This document shows, one piece after another, positions 24,250-33,125 of a stretch of 64,000 bases of DNA. Under the pieces are notes generated by a model. That model saw only the letters and a program-made list of their open reading frames with translations. It was not told the origin of the DNA and did no database searches. Positions within the stretch are counted from its first letter, which is position 1. Each line of letters starts with the position of its first letter. The stretch covers positions 62,001-126,000 of the forward strand of contig NZ_CP042262.1 in assembly GCF_007855645.1 (NCBI RefSeq), written 5' to 3'. The DNA comes from Qingshengfaniella alkalisoli. Its GTDB lineage: Bacteria > Pseudomonadota > Alphaproteobacteria > Rhodobacterales > Rhodobacteraceae. A program made the position numbers and the translations under genes.

Positions 24250-27200
24250 TTATCTTGATTTAGTTGTCGAATCGACGTTTCTGAGTTCACCCACCGGGAA
24301 CAGCACCCGTCCGATCGCGCGCGAGGCCGGGCGGTCGAGGGTTCGCATGAACAGCACCGGATCGGCCCGCAGCCGACTGACCGCGGCCTGGCCGCCCCGG
24401 GCATAGGCGAGGGGTTCGAGAAGGCGCTGACGCCGCCGGGGCTTGCGGGGTTCCGTCCTGGTCGGCTGCGGGTAGAGGAACCCCGCAAGCCCGGCATGCC
24501 GCCCGGCCCAGTTCTTGCGTGCATATTCGGCGGGTTCGGTCAGAAGGCGCGCCCGCGCCTTTTTCCAGCCGCGCCCCGCGTAGTACCAGCCGATGATCGG
24601 GGCGAGGACGTGCAACCGCCATCCGAGCACCCCGTAATCGACGATTCGCGGAGCGGCCTTCCGCTTAGGCGGCGGCGGAGCGGCCTTCCGCTTAGGCGGC
24701 GGCGGGGCGGCGGGCCTGGGCGGCGTGTGCCTGGCATAGGCGGCCCCCGCAACGGCAAGCTCCTCGGCATGAAGGACGCTTTCCGCCTCGTTCCGCGGCG
24801 TGGCCCCGAATAGCGGCGCGCCGTCGAAATAGTCCCGCGCAATGCGCTGATTGCCCGCTTCCCCCGCATCCATGATGCGCTCGGAAAGTTCCGGGGTGAC
24901 AAACCATGGGCCCGGCATGGCCAGTTCGCGCTTGCGCCGCCAGCCCTGAAGGGCCTGCGTCACCTCCTCGATGAAGCTGAAATAGGCATCCCGGCTGTGG
25001 AAGGGCATAGTGTTAAATTGCCGGATCATCTCGACATGAGCGGTGGAAAGGCGCGCGGAATTGGCCTTGGCGCCTTGGGGGCGGGGAAGCGCATGCAATT
25101 GCGGCAGATTCACCGTGTCGGCGAAATCCGTCAGGATATCCCAATCCTTGTCCTCGGACTTGCCATAGCGCCGCACGTGAATCCGGTCACGGTCAAGCAC
25201 GGTCTCCCACCGGGACAGAAGATCGTCGTAGTCGAGCCAGTCGCGGGTCTTCGGCTCCTGCAGCCAGTCTTCGAACGGTGCATTCACGCGTCCGACTGCC
25301 CCACCGGCCACGAACTCGGCATACTGCGAGTTCGCCCAGTTATCCTGACGCCGTAAATATACAACCATCTCACAGGGATAGTCGGAGAAATACCGGGCCA
25401 GCTTCTCGCTGTGCGGGTTCAGGAAGAATGCCTCGCTGGACAGCACGATCGTATGAATCTGCTTCCCGAGCAGGGCAAGGCCGGTCTCGATGTAGTTGTG
25501 CAAGTCCGCCTCATCGCGGACGGCGGCACGAGCAAAATCAGCATGTCCGGCTTGCTTATGTGGCCTGCTCTGCTGCCAGAAAAGCCCCACCTCGGGATAC
25601 CAGATGCCCTGGCGCAGCAGCGCGGGGCGGTTGTCCTCCATCAGGTGCTGAAGCGCCGTGCTGCCGGTCTTGGTCGCACCCAAGTGTAGGATGATCCGAG
25701 GTTTACTGGCAGGCGCCTTCGCCACCCGCGCGGGCGCGACATGGGTATTCCGGGCGTAGGTATTGAGCGCGGACTGGAATTCGCGCGCGATATCGTCTTG
25801 TGGCTCTTCCAAGAGCTCGGTGTAAAGTTTACCCTGCGGGACGCGCTTTCCGCCGGCGGCGATATCGACCCAGTCGTAACGGCGGGCGCGCAGGGCGGCG
25901 ATGATCAGCTTGTAAACGCCGGTACCAAACTTGGCTTTCTGGACTTGCCCAGGGGCGTCGGTCAATTCGGAGAGCTGGAAATCAACGGTGTCCAGCGCCC
26001 TTGACAACCGATCGAGGTACGGGACCCGATCCGGCACCTTGTCGCAGAGTGTCTTGTACCAAAACCCAAAGAACAGGAAATGGGTGAATTGGGAGACTTG
26101 GAAGGCCAAGTGCTGCCGCAGCGCGCCTTGACGTGTGTCAGCACCGTGGTCGGCTAACAGCTGAACGATACTCTCGAAGTTTTTTAGAAAATTTTCTACG
26201 TCTCCGATATTCTTTTCTCGTCGCGCCGTGGATGACTGACGAATCCGATACATGAAGGAAAGCTCATTGGTCAGAGTAATCGTTCCGGATTTCAGCAATG
26301 CATTGAGAAGAAATCCCCTCTCTTCCCATTGGCTCGTGATAAATTTCACACCTTCTCGCAGAAGAAAATCTCTTCTGTAAAGCCACAGGCAAAAGTGCCT
26401 GCTATGAAGAATTGTCAGATCATCCACGAAAGTGGTTGACGCTACGTATTCGTTGAAATTCTTTTCCGTTCGATCCTCCTCTATACGGATAAGCTGATCA
26501 TTTTCATCGAATATCGCCTCGCCAGCCTTCTTCGCCCGCGTCATATCGGCATCGTTTTTATCCGCCGCGCGCACAACATTTTCCAGAAACTCGGGATCGA
26601 CGAGCCAGTCGTCTGAATCAATGAACCAGATATACTCGCCCCTTGCCGCTTCCAGGCCCCGGTTGCGGGCGAAGCCTTGGCCGGCGTTCGTAGCCAAGAG
26701 GATTGGCCTGATCCGCGGGTCCTCCGCCGCCAACCGATCTATGATCTCTTGGCTGCCGTCGGGCGAGGCATCGTTGACGGGGATAATCTCGATCTCACGC
26801 AGGGTCTGGCGCTGGATCGAGGCGATACATTCCTCGATATATTTCTCCACCCCGTAGACCGGCAGGATCACCGAGACGCGCGGCGGAGCGGCAAGCTCGT
26901 CTTCCGTCGGCGGCAGCGCATAGGGGCGGTGCGTCTCGATATAATCGAGCACATCCTCGATTTGGCTTGGCGCGGGTTTTCCGGGCACCATGTAGATCGA
27001 GTACCAGACGTAGAAATAGTGGAATATCGACGCAAGATCGCGCTGACGGTGCCGGTGCGGGATTTCCTGCCGGTCGTCGGTCAGGCCCCAGCCGCCGTAG
27101 AAGGGCGCGCCGAAGGTCACCACCTTCTTGCCTGCCATCAGCGCCTCGAAACCCATCTGACTGGTGCCGACATATACGGTATCGACAAGGTCGAAGACGC

Positions 27201-28068
27201 TGTAGGGGTTCACCGGATCGCGCAGAATCCGGACCCGTCCGAAGGATTCAAGATGGGAATAATAACCAGCGCGCTTGCCCTTTTCCCAAGCGGTGTCGGG
27301 ATGGGACTTCACCCAGATCTCGGCATCGGGGTTTTCGCGGATGGCCGCGTAGAGCATCTTCTCGAAATCCGCGTCCCCCATTTTGCCATAGACGGTCGAG
27401 GCATCGGCATAGGCCTGGTCGCAGACCAGAACCCGGCGGGCATAATCCGAGGCCGGCACCGGCGGCGTCATGGGCTGGGCATTGTACTTGCTGATCCGCT
27501 GCGAGACGATGCGCTGCATTGCTTGGTCGGCGCGTGCCCGTTCCCTTTCCGTCGGTTCGTCTTCTCCGTTGAGTTTCCGGATCAGGCGATTGGGGTGGTC
27601 CGCCATGAAATAATGGCTGATGTCGTCATAGACATAGCCGAGGCAGGCATATTTCGGGTCGCCTTCCCGGAAGGAATGAGACCAGCTGTGGCTGGTCGCG
27701 AGGAAGGAGGACTCGAAAAAAAGGATTTCCCGGTCCTCCGGCATGATCTGCAGCGCCTCGACCGCGCCCCGGTGGGAATTCGTGGCTTCACGGTAGACCG
27801 TGCCAGAAAGCAGAAACCAGTCGCATTCGCCAAATCCCTTCTGGTCAAAGGACCGGTTCCGAGGAAATAGGCTCGGCAGGTTCGCCCCAAAACCGTTCTC
27901 CAGCGTGTCGGAAACATACCCGAACCCTACCTCTTCCTGCCGCTTCGATAGAACATACTCGCGGATATCTCGATCCGGCGCGGCATTGGCCGCTCCCTGC
28001 ATGGAAAGGAATTCGGCGAACCGAAAAAAAGCGGTCTGGTTATTCTTGTCCATGTCGTCCCTGCTCAA
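24250..28068 (-). CDS. Trimodular KpsC-like / GT2 / sulfotransferase fusion (copy B)
   Basis: The protein is 1272 residues from a TTG that overlaps the stop of the upstream gene (TTGA); ATG 28053 is an alternative. It has the same order as copy A. The KpsC-like module is at ~1-390 (VLVCDQAYADASTVYG, WVKSHPD, GFEALMAGKKVVTFGAPFYG). The GT2 module is at ~396-730 (VSVILPVYGVEKYIEECI, PVNDASPDGSQE, FIDSDDWL). The sulfotransferase module is at ~788-1110 (HLGATKTGSTALQHLM, MVVYLRRQDNWANSQYAEF). A proline/lysine linker made by a 27-bp tandem duplication follows, then the shared C-terminal tail (FPVGELR). It is more GC-rich than copy A, so the two were not freshly duplicated as wholes. It is coupled to the methyltransferase-GT4 gene. 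Confidence 0.85.
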   Translation of the reverse strand: MSRDDMDKNNQTAFFRFAEFLSMQGAANAAPDRDIREYVLSKRQEEVGFGYVSDTLENGFGANLPSLFPRNRSFDQKGFGECDWFLLSGTVYREATNSHRGAVEALQIMPEDREILFFESSFLATSHSWSHSFREGDPKYACLGYVYDDISHYFMADHPNRLIRKLNGEDEPTERERARADQAMQRIVSQRISKYNAQPMTPPVPASDYARRVLVCDQAYADASTVYGKMGDADFEKMLYAAIRENPDAEIWVKSHPDTAWEKGKRAGYYSHLESFGRVRILRDPVNPYSVFDLVDTVYVGTSQMGFEALMAGKKVVTFGAPFYGGWGLTDDRQEIPHRHRQRDLASIFHYFYVWYSIYMVPGKPAPSQIEDVLDYIETHRPYALPPTEDELAAPPRVSVILPVYGVEKYIEECIASIQRQTLREIEIIPVNDASPDGSQEIIDRLAAEDPRIRPILLATNAGQGFARNRGLEAARGEYIWFIDSDDWLVDPEFLENVVRAADKNDADMTRAKKAGEAIFDENDQLIRIEEDRTEKNFNEYVASTTFVDDLTILHSRHFCLWLYRRDFLLREGVKFITSQWEERGFLLNALLKSGTITLTNELSFMYRIRQSSTARREKNIGDVENFLKNFESIVQLLADHGADTRQGALRQHLAFQVSQFTHFLFFGFWYKTLCDKVPDRVPYLDRLSRALDTVDFQLSELTDAPGQVQKAKFGTGVYKLIIAALRARRYDWVDIAAGGKRVPQGKLYTELLEEPQDDIAREFQSALNTYARNTHVAPARVAKAPASKPRIILHLGATKTGSTALQHLMEDNRPALLRQGIWYPEVGLFWQQSRPHKQAGHADFARAAVRDEADLHNYIETGLALLGKQIHTIVLSSEAFFLNPHSEKLARYFSDYPCEMVVYLRRQDNWANSQYAEFVAGGAVGRVNAPFEDWLQEPKTRDWLDYDDLLSRWETVLDRDRIHVRRYGKSEDKDWDILTDFADTVNLPQLHALPRPQGAKANSARLSTAHVEMIRQFNTMPFHSRDAYFSFIEEVTQALQGWRRKRELAMPGPWFVTPELSERIMDAGEAGNQRIARDYFDGAPLFGATPRNEAESVLHAEELAVAGAAYARHTPPRPAAPPPPKRKAAPPPPKRKAAPRIVDYGVLGWRLHVLAPIIGWYYAGRGWKKARARLLTEPAEYARKNWAGRHAGLAGFLYPQPTRTEPRKPRRRQRLLEPLAYARGGQAAVSRLRADPVLFMRTLDRPASRAIGRVLFPVGELRNVDSTTKSR
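24651..24704. repeat. 27-bp perfect tandem duplication inside copy B
   Basis: Two identical 27-bp units (24651-24677 and 24678-24704) encode a repeated nine-residue block of the type AAPPPPKRK in the linker between the sulfotransferase module and the C-terminal tail. Confidence 0.85.
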
Positions 28069-29990
28069 TGGATGTTTTCTGCGGCGATGCGCAGCGGATC
28101 GCCAACCAACTCGGCAAGCCTGACGTTCAGAAGCTCGCGCTGACCTGCCCGGACTCTGACCGGACCGCGTTCCAGCGCCTCGGCGAACATCTCTTCCCAG
28201 GCTTTCGCGATGACCTCTTGGCTATAGAGCCGTTCGTAGCGCAGGCGCGAGGCGCGTCCCATCTGTGCCCGAAGCCCGGCATCGGCCATGATCCTGTGCA
28301 GCTCCTCGCCAAGCGACCCGACCTGCCGTCCGCCGCTTGCCAGAAAGCCGTTTTCGCCGGGAACGATCTGTTCGTTGACGCCGGAACAGACCGCGTAGCC
28401 GACCAGCGGCAGGCCATGCGCCATGGCCTCGCATGTCACCATCGGGAAGCCCTCCAGCGTCGAGGGCAGCACGAAGGCATGCGCGCTGGCATAAAGCGGA
28501 TAGGGATCGTCAACTTCACCCAGGAATTCGATCCGGTCGCCCAGGCCCAGCCCCTCGGCTCTTTCGGCAAGCGCTGCGCGCTCGGACCCGTCGCCGACTA
28601 TGCGCAGCATCCAGTCGGGATGATCCCCGGCCACCTGTGCAAAGGCCTCGATCAGGACGCGGACATTCTTGCGCGGCACCAGCCGGGCCACGCACAGCAG
28701 GTATTTCACCCCCTCCGCGCCGGGATCAGCCCGCTTGTCCGTATCGCGCACGGTGTTCGGCACGACGCGAATCCTGTCCTGATGCGATTTTCCCAACGTC
28801 TGGCGAAACCCCTCCGTCAGCAGATGGATGAGGGTCGCGCCGAAAAAGGCGATCTCGCGCTCCTCGGCGGAGAAGGTTCCGATCCAGTCGGGCATGCGCG
28901 GATCGATATGTTCCGACAGCACGATGGGAAGGCCGAGGCGATGCGCGCAGCGGACATAGCGCGAAAAGGTCCGGTTCATGTGCAGACCGACCAGCAGCTC
29001 GCGCCCCTCGGCGGCGACGATCATCGCCATCTGGTCGTCCACCCGCGCGTTCGCCCCTTCGGGCAGATGCACCAGGCGGATCGCTGGATCCAGCGGCCAG
29101 ACCGGCCGGCCCCGGGCGTCGTCGAAGGTGAAGATCACGACATCATGCCCGCGCGCCGCCATCGCATTCGCCATCATGTGGCCGACATTCTCGGTGCCAC
29201 CCCTGCTTTTCGTAATCCATGGCACGAAGAAACCCAGCCGCATGGACGGGATCGCCGGGGGCTGGGCCAGGGCCGCGCGCGGAACCGCGATCTCCTGCGG
29301 CGGCACGTGCCATTTCCAGTTCACGCTCTGCAGGTTGCCCTCGAACCCTTGGCGCGCCTTGAAGCCCTCGGGAAACGATCCAAGTTCGGTCAGCCTCTCG
29401 AGATCGCCATTCGCGAACCTCAGTTCGGACCGGGGTGGGGCCTCGCCACGGCCAACCTCGCCAAAGATGTTGTAACCATGTCGAACGAACCGGCCCGACC
29501 GCAGGTCGAACCCGGTCACCGCCAGCACATACATCAGGTTGCCGACGTTCCAGCCATTGCTGACATGGCCGCCGACAACAGTCGACTTTGCCGGCGGGAC
29601 GGTAACCAGCAGCAGGCCGTCTGGTTTCAGGACGCGCCGGATCTCGGCCAGAGCTCGGCCGGTATCCAGCACGTGCTCCAGAACATGCGCGCACCATACG
29701 ACATCAAAGCTCGCGTCCGGGAACAGGGTCATGTCGGTTACGTCGACATTCTCGTGCAGTTCGATCCCCTCCGGGAAGACCGCTTGGTCTGTGAGATAGG
29801 CGTCCACGTCGAACCCAGTCGCCGTCACATCCCACCCGGCGGCCAGAAAGGCGCGCGCGGCCAAGCCGGATCCGGTCCCGATGTCGAGCATCCGCTTGCC
29901 CGATCCATCTGGAAGCGCCGCGATGGCCTCCGCCAGGATGTCCGCCTGCCCGCGAATGAACGTGGTGACTTTACCATTGCTTTCAGTCAA
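28065..29990 (-). CDS. Methyltransferase-GT4 glycosyltransferase fusion
   Basis: The protein is ~641 residues from a TTG at 29990, which follows GAG-rich sequence. The frame stays open to an ATG at 30116, but that extra N-terminus looks non-coding. Residues ~30-190 are a class I SAM methyltransferase (KRMLDIGTGSGLAARAFLAAG, VWCAHVLEHV). The rest is a GT4 enzyme: FFVPWITKSRGGTENVG, LLCVARLVPRKNVRVLI, and the E-x7-E motif TLEGFPMVTCEAMAHGLPLV. Such fusions can cap or modify glycan chains by adding a sugar and a methyl group; that role is inferred. Its stop overlaps the start of trimodular copy B, so they form one operon with the downstream sulfotransferase. Confidence 0.82.
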   Translation of the reverse strand: MTESNGKVTTFIRGQADILAEAIAALPDGSGKRMLDIGTGSGLAARAFLAAGWDVTATGFDVDAYLTDQAVFPEGIELHENVDVTDMTLFPDASFDVVWCAHVLEHVLDTGRALAEIRRVLKPDGLLLVTVPPAKSTVVGGHVSNGWNVGNLMYVLAVTGFDLRSGRFVRHGYNIFGEVGRGEAPPRSELRFANGDLERLTELGSFPEGFKARQGFEGNLQSVNWKWHVPPQEIAVPRAALAQPPAIPSMRLGFFVPWITKSRGGTENVGHMMANAMAARGHDVVIFTFDDARGRPVWPLDPAIRLVHLPEGANARVDDQMAMIVAAEGRELLVGLHMNRTFSRYVRCAHRLGLPIVLSEHIDPRMPDWIGTFSAEEREIAFFGATLIHLLTEGFRQTLGKSHQDRIRVVPNTVRDTDKRADPGAEGVKYLLCVARLVPRKNVRVLIEAFAQVAGDHPDWMLRIVGDGSERAALAERAEGLGLGDRIEFLGEVDDPYPLYASAHAFVLPSTLEGFPMVTCEAMAHGLPLVGYAVCSGVNEQIVPGENGFLASGGRQVGSLGEELHRIMADAGLRAQMGRASRLRYERLYSQEVIAKAWEEMFAEALERGPVRVRAGQRELLNVRLAELVGDPLRIAAENIH

Positions 29991-30099
29991 GGTGTCGCTC
30001 TCACTCCCATTTAAAACATCTGTTCGACGGTCTCGACAACGTTCTGCCGGATAGTCCAGCAAACGTCCACACCTTCTGCCTGTTGACAATGAGGTAAAG

Positions 30100-30765
30100 T
30101 TGATGTGTTTGTGCAAGCTTGAACGGCTAGCGACGAGTGGCGCCTCGTGGATTTCGAACTCTTCTCAAAAAAACCAGATTGACCAGCTTCATTCTCTTTC
30201 ACATCCAGCGGAGATTGCGTCCGACAAAATTCGGGGTCCCAAGCAAGAGTGGGCCATAAAAGGACGTGTGTTATGTGGTGAATATACGTCAATCAACGGT
30301 GCATTTACCGCACGCGGGAGGGTATTAATAGGAAAGTATTGCGCATTTGGTAGATATGTCGCTCTCATTTCCGGAAATCACCGAACCGATCTCCCTAACC
30401 AGCAAATATGGCTAAATGAACGCTTTAGTTTCATTTCTGCAGGAGAGACAAGGGGTCCCGTGGAGATCGGCCACAATGTTTGGATTGGCGACAAAGTTAC
30501 TGTTCTGTCGGGCGTAAGGGTGGGGCACGGTGCCGTTATCGGTGCGGGAACGACGGTCACGAAATCCGTACCACCTTTCGCTATTGTCGCCGGGAGCCCG
30601 GCTCGCGAGATTCGGTACCGTTTTAGCCCGTCAGTGATCCGTCAAATGCTCGATCTGAGCTGGTGGGATTGGGACGATGAGCGAATTGCGCGGAACAGGG
30701 CTTTCTTCGAAACCTCGATTTCTCCGACAGATGAGATTGATTTGATGTCGATCGTCGTCGACTAA
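30100..30765 (+). CDS. Left-handed beta-helix acyltransferase (CatB/WbbJ type)
   Basis: The predicted protein is 221 residues; ATG 30103 is also possible, and the first ~60 residues are poorly conserved. Hexapeptide repeats form the beta-helix: VLIGKYCAFGRYVALIS, then GPVEIGHNVWIGDKVTVLSG and VGHGAVIGAGTTVTKSVP. The motif AIVAGSPAREIRYRF closes the domain as in CatB-like and sugar O-acetyltransferases. The catalytic histidine is probably in SGNHRTD. It likely O-acetylates a sugar of the surface glycan. It is divergent from the methyltransferase-GT4 gene and less GC-rich than that gene. Confidence 0.82.
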   Translation: MMCLCKLERLATSGASWISNSSQKNQIDQLHSLSHPAEIASDKIRGPKQEWAIKGRVLCGEYTSINGAFTARGRVLIGKYCAFGRYVALISGNHRTDLPNQQIWLNERFSFISAGETRGPVEIGHNVWIGDKVTVLSGVRVGHGAVIGAGTTVTKSVPPFAIVAGSPAREIRYRFSPSVIRQMLDLSWWDWDDERIARNRAFFETSISPTDEIDLMSIVVD

Positions 30766-30959
30766 ACCTCATGATCGCGAAGTAAACTGGCTGGGCTGGT
30801 GGTCTCTCCTGCGGCATTCTCCTTCGAGAGTTGCGCCAGACGGGCTGGTGCCGGGCCTCACGAATGGGGGATAGACCAGATGCAGGATACCCAACTTCGC
30901 AGGCTACACGACTCTCCCCGGTGGTCGTCTTGGCACGACGAGTTTTCTGAGGGTTGGCG

Positions 30960-31886
30960 GGGTCTTCGCATGTGAGCGGAGTGAACTGACGCGGTGGATG
31001 CCCCCACCGGCCTGCATTGTGGCAATGGAGGCTTGTGCCATCTCGCATCACTGGGGAAGATTTGCCCAAAGCCATGGTCATGAAGTTTGGCTTGTGCCAG
31101 TTGCTTACGTGAAGCCGTTTGTTAACCGCCAGAAGAATGGCCGAGCGGATGCAGAGGCCATCGCAGAAGCTGCGTTGCGCCCTACCATGCGATTTGTTGC
31201 AGTGAAGAGCGCGGCAACCCAAGGCCGTGCTGTAGTGTTCCGAACGCATCAATGTATGGTTCGACAGCGGACGCAGCTGATAAACACCCTGCGCGGCCAT
31301 TTGGCTGAATTTGGGTTGGTAGCGCCCAAAGAGCCTGCAAGCCCAAAACTACTTGAGAACGCCCTTGCTGATGAGAGCACAGATCTGCCCGGGCCCGTCC
31401 GCCATATGGGATCGATCTATGTCGAGCAGATTGCGCGCCTCACCGAAGTCATTGACCAGCTTTCTGATGAGCTGGAAGTCTCATCAAAGACAGACGAGCG
31501 ATTGCGCAGGCTTTGCACCATTCTTGGAACCGGCCCGGTCACCGCAGGAGCGGTCGCAGCATTCGCGCCTGATCTTGATACGTTTGACAGCGGTCGCAAC
31601 TTCGCTGCCTGGCTGGGTTTGGTGCCACGACAAAGGTCTACGGGAGGAAAGGCACGGCTGGGATCAGTCAGCAAAATGGGGCGACCGACATTCGTCGATT
31701 GCTGATTGTGGGCGCCATGAGCATGCTACGCTGGGTTGTCCGAAAAGGAGGCTGCTCGAACCGTTGGCTGGCCGCACTGGTGGCGCGCAAGCGCCGAAGA
31801 TGGTGGCCCCCCTTGCCTTGGCGAACAAGATGGCTCGGATGGTCTGGGAAATTTCGACAAAGCAGGAAAATTATCGAATGGCGTGA
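30960..31886 (+). pseudogene. IS110-family transposase, truncated and frameshifted
   Basis: Frames on the plus strand read CIVAMEACAISHHWGRFAQS, then AYVKPFVNRQKNGRADAEAIAEAA (RuvC-like DEDD part) and NFAAWLGLVPRQRSTGGKARLG. They continue after a frameshift near 31660 as GATDIRRLLIVGAMS and, after another, APLALANKMARMVWEIS to a TGA at 31886. The first ~45 residues are missing. The element is inactive. The downstream bases to ~32110 look like the usual non-coding 3' end of such an IS. Confidence 0.8.
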
Positions 31887-32155
31887 TCTGATCCCGAGAA
31901 GGAGAAAGGCACGACATGGCCGCAAGGCCAGGGTGAGCGATCGACGAGGAGTACGCGATACGGACTTCGAAGTTCAAGGCAGGGAAATTCAGACCCGGGG
32001 CTCGAGCGCTTACAGCTCTCTGAACCGATGTGAGCCCAGCCTTCCGAACAGCATACCGGCCCGTGGCGTTATAGAAGGCCACATTGACAGGCCTGACACA
32101 CGTTCCTCCGCATTATGGCTAACTAATGATTAGTTAAGTAATGCAGAGGTGGTCA

Positions 32156-32413
32156 TTACTTCACGAAAGGCTTGACGTAAGCTGGAGGGATCAGCCGAAC
32201 ATCATGGCCGAGCTTCCCGATATCGCGGCCCCAAAAATGCGCACCGCCGCACCCTTCCATGGCGACAACGCAAGCCGGCGGCTGGCTGAAAAACTCCAAC
32301 ACCTGCGCTCGCCGCAGTTTCTTACGCAACACCGCGCGGCCCGATGCAGCAGCTCCATGCACTTGGAACACATTCTCCGTGAGATCGAGCCCGACTGTGA
32401 TAATCTCCGACAT
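32156..32413 (-). pseudogene. IS110-family transposase remnant (N-terminal)
   Basis: ATG 32413 begins MSEIITVGLDLTENVFQVHG, the RuvC-like start of IS110 transposases (first catalytic Asp in GLDL). It continues VVAMEGCGGAHFWGRDIG to AYVKPFVK and is then cut at ~32156. AGGAGG lies upstream of the ATG. Confidence 0.8.
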
Positions 32414-32476
32414 GACCGTCCTCCTTTGTGGATCATCGCAGACCCACCCTGGCACATTAATGCCGTCGGGAGGCGG

Positions 32477-32675
32477 TCACATAATCAACGTCCGTCGAAT
32501 ATCTGCCTGTCCGGCCTTCGTCATCCGCCCCAAGCGTTCCTTTTCTCCAGAGGAATGCTGCCTGGGCACCAGGCCCAACCGCGCCGCAAAGTCACGTCCC
32601 GTTTTGAACTGCGCGATGTCGGGTCCGAAGGCCTCCACCGCGACGGCCGTCAGCGGTCCCAAACTCGGGGGGAAG
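32477..32675 (-). pseudogene. IS110-family transposase remnant (C-terminal)
   Basis: The minus strand reads LTAVAVEAFGPDIAQFKTGRDFAARLGLVPRQHSSGEKERLG, ending QADIRRTLIM at a stop. It lies upstream, in transcription order, of an N-terminal IS110 fragment. The two come from different copies or from a rearrangement. Confidence 0.75.
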
Positions 32676-32679
32676 GTCT

Positions 32680-32945
32680 TAGTTTCGATGTGCGTGGTGT
32701 GTCGCTGGATGCGCGCGAGCATGTCGAGGGGCAACTCGTGTGCTTGCTGAATGCCCCTTTGCCTTCAACCGCATGCGCATGATGCGATAGCGGACCAGCG
32801 CCAGTCCCCGTACAGCCCTGGATCTGCTCGCGCGCATCCAGAAACACATGTCCATGCGGGAAATCGTACCTTGCATGGCATCAGCAGAACAACACCGGAG
32901 CAACTCGACCTCTTCGAAGCCATGAACCGTCCCAGGCCCGCTTGA
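32680..32945. pseudogene. Two head-to-head IS1634-type transposase fragments
   Basis: On the minus strand (~32815-32680) the C-terminal pieces YRIMRMRLKAKGHS and LDMLARIQRHTTH are visible in two frames. On the plus strand (~32820-32945) HAGNRTLHGISRTTPEQLDLFEAMNRPRPA runs to a TGA. The bases after this stop to ~33015 resemble 22740-22816, marking the IS right end. Confidence 0.65.
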
Positions 32946-33125
32946 CGGGTCCCGTTGTCACATCTTTGGCTCTTCGGCCTCATCAATATCAATCGTTTAG
33001 GTGTTTAACTGTCGAAGTTGGGTTAACCTGATGTCAGGGCTTGGACGCCCAGTTTTTGAACGCACCGCTTCAAGTCCGTTTCGGCTAGGGCGAACTCCAA
33101 CACGAAGTTGATCTGTGCAACTCGG

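Noticed and set aside
24651-24704. Tandem repeat as a CRISPR array
   Set aside because: There are only two directly abutting units with no spacers, inside a coding linker.
28068-30014. 648-codon plus-strand frame opposite the methyltransferase-GT4 gene
   Set aside because: It has no domains and mirrors the GC-rich third positions of the real gene.
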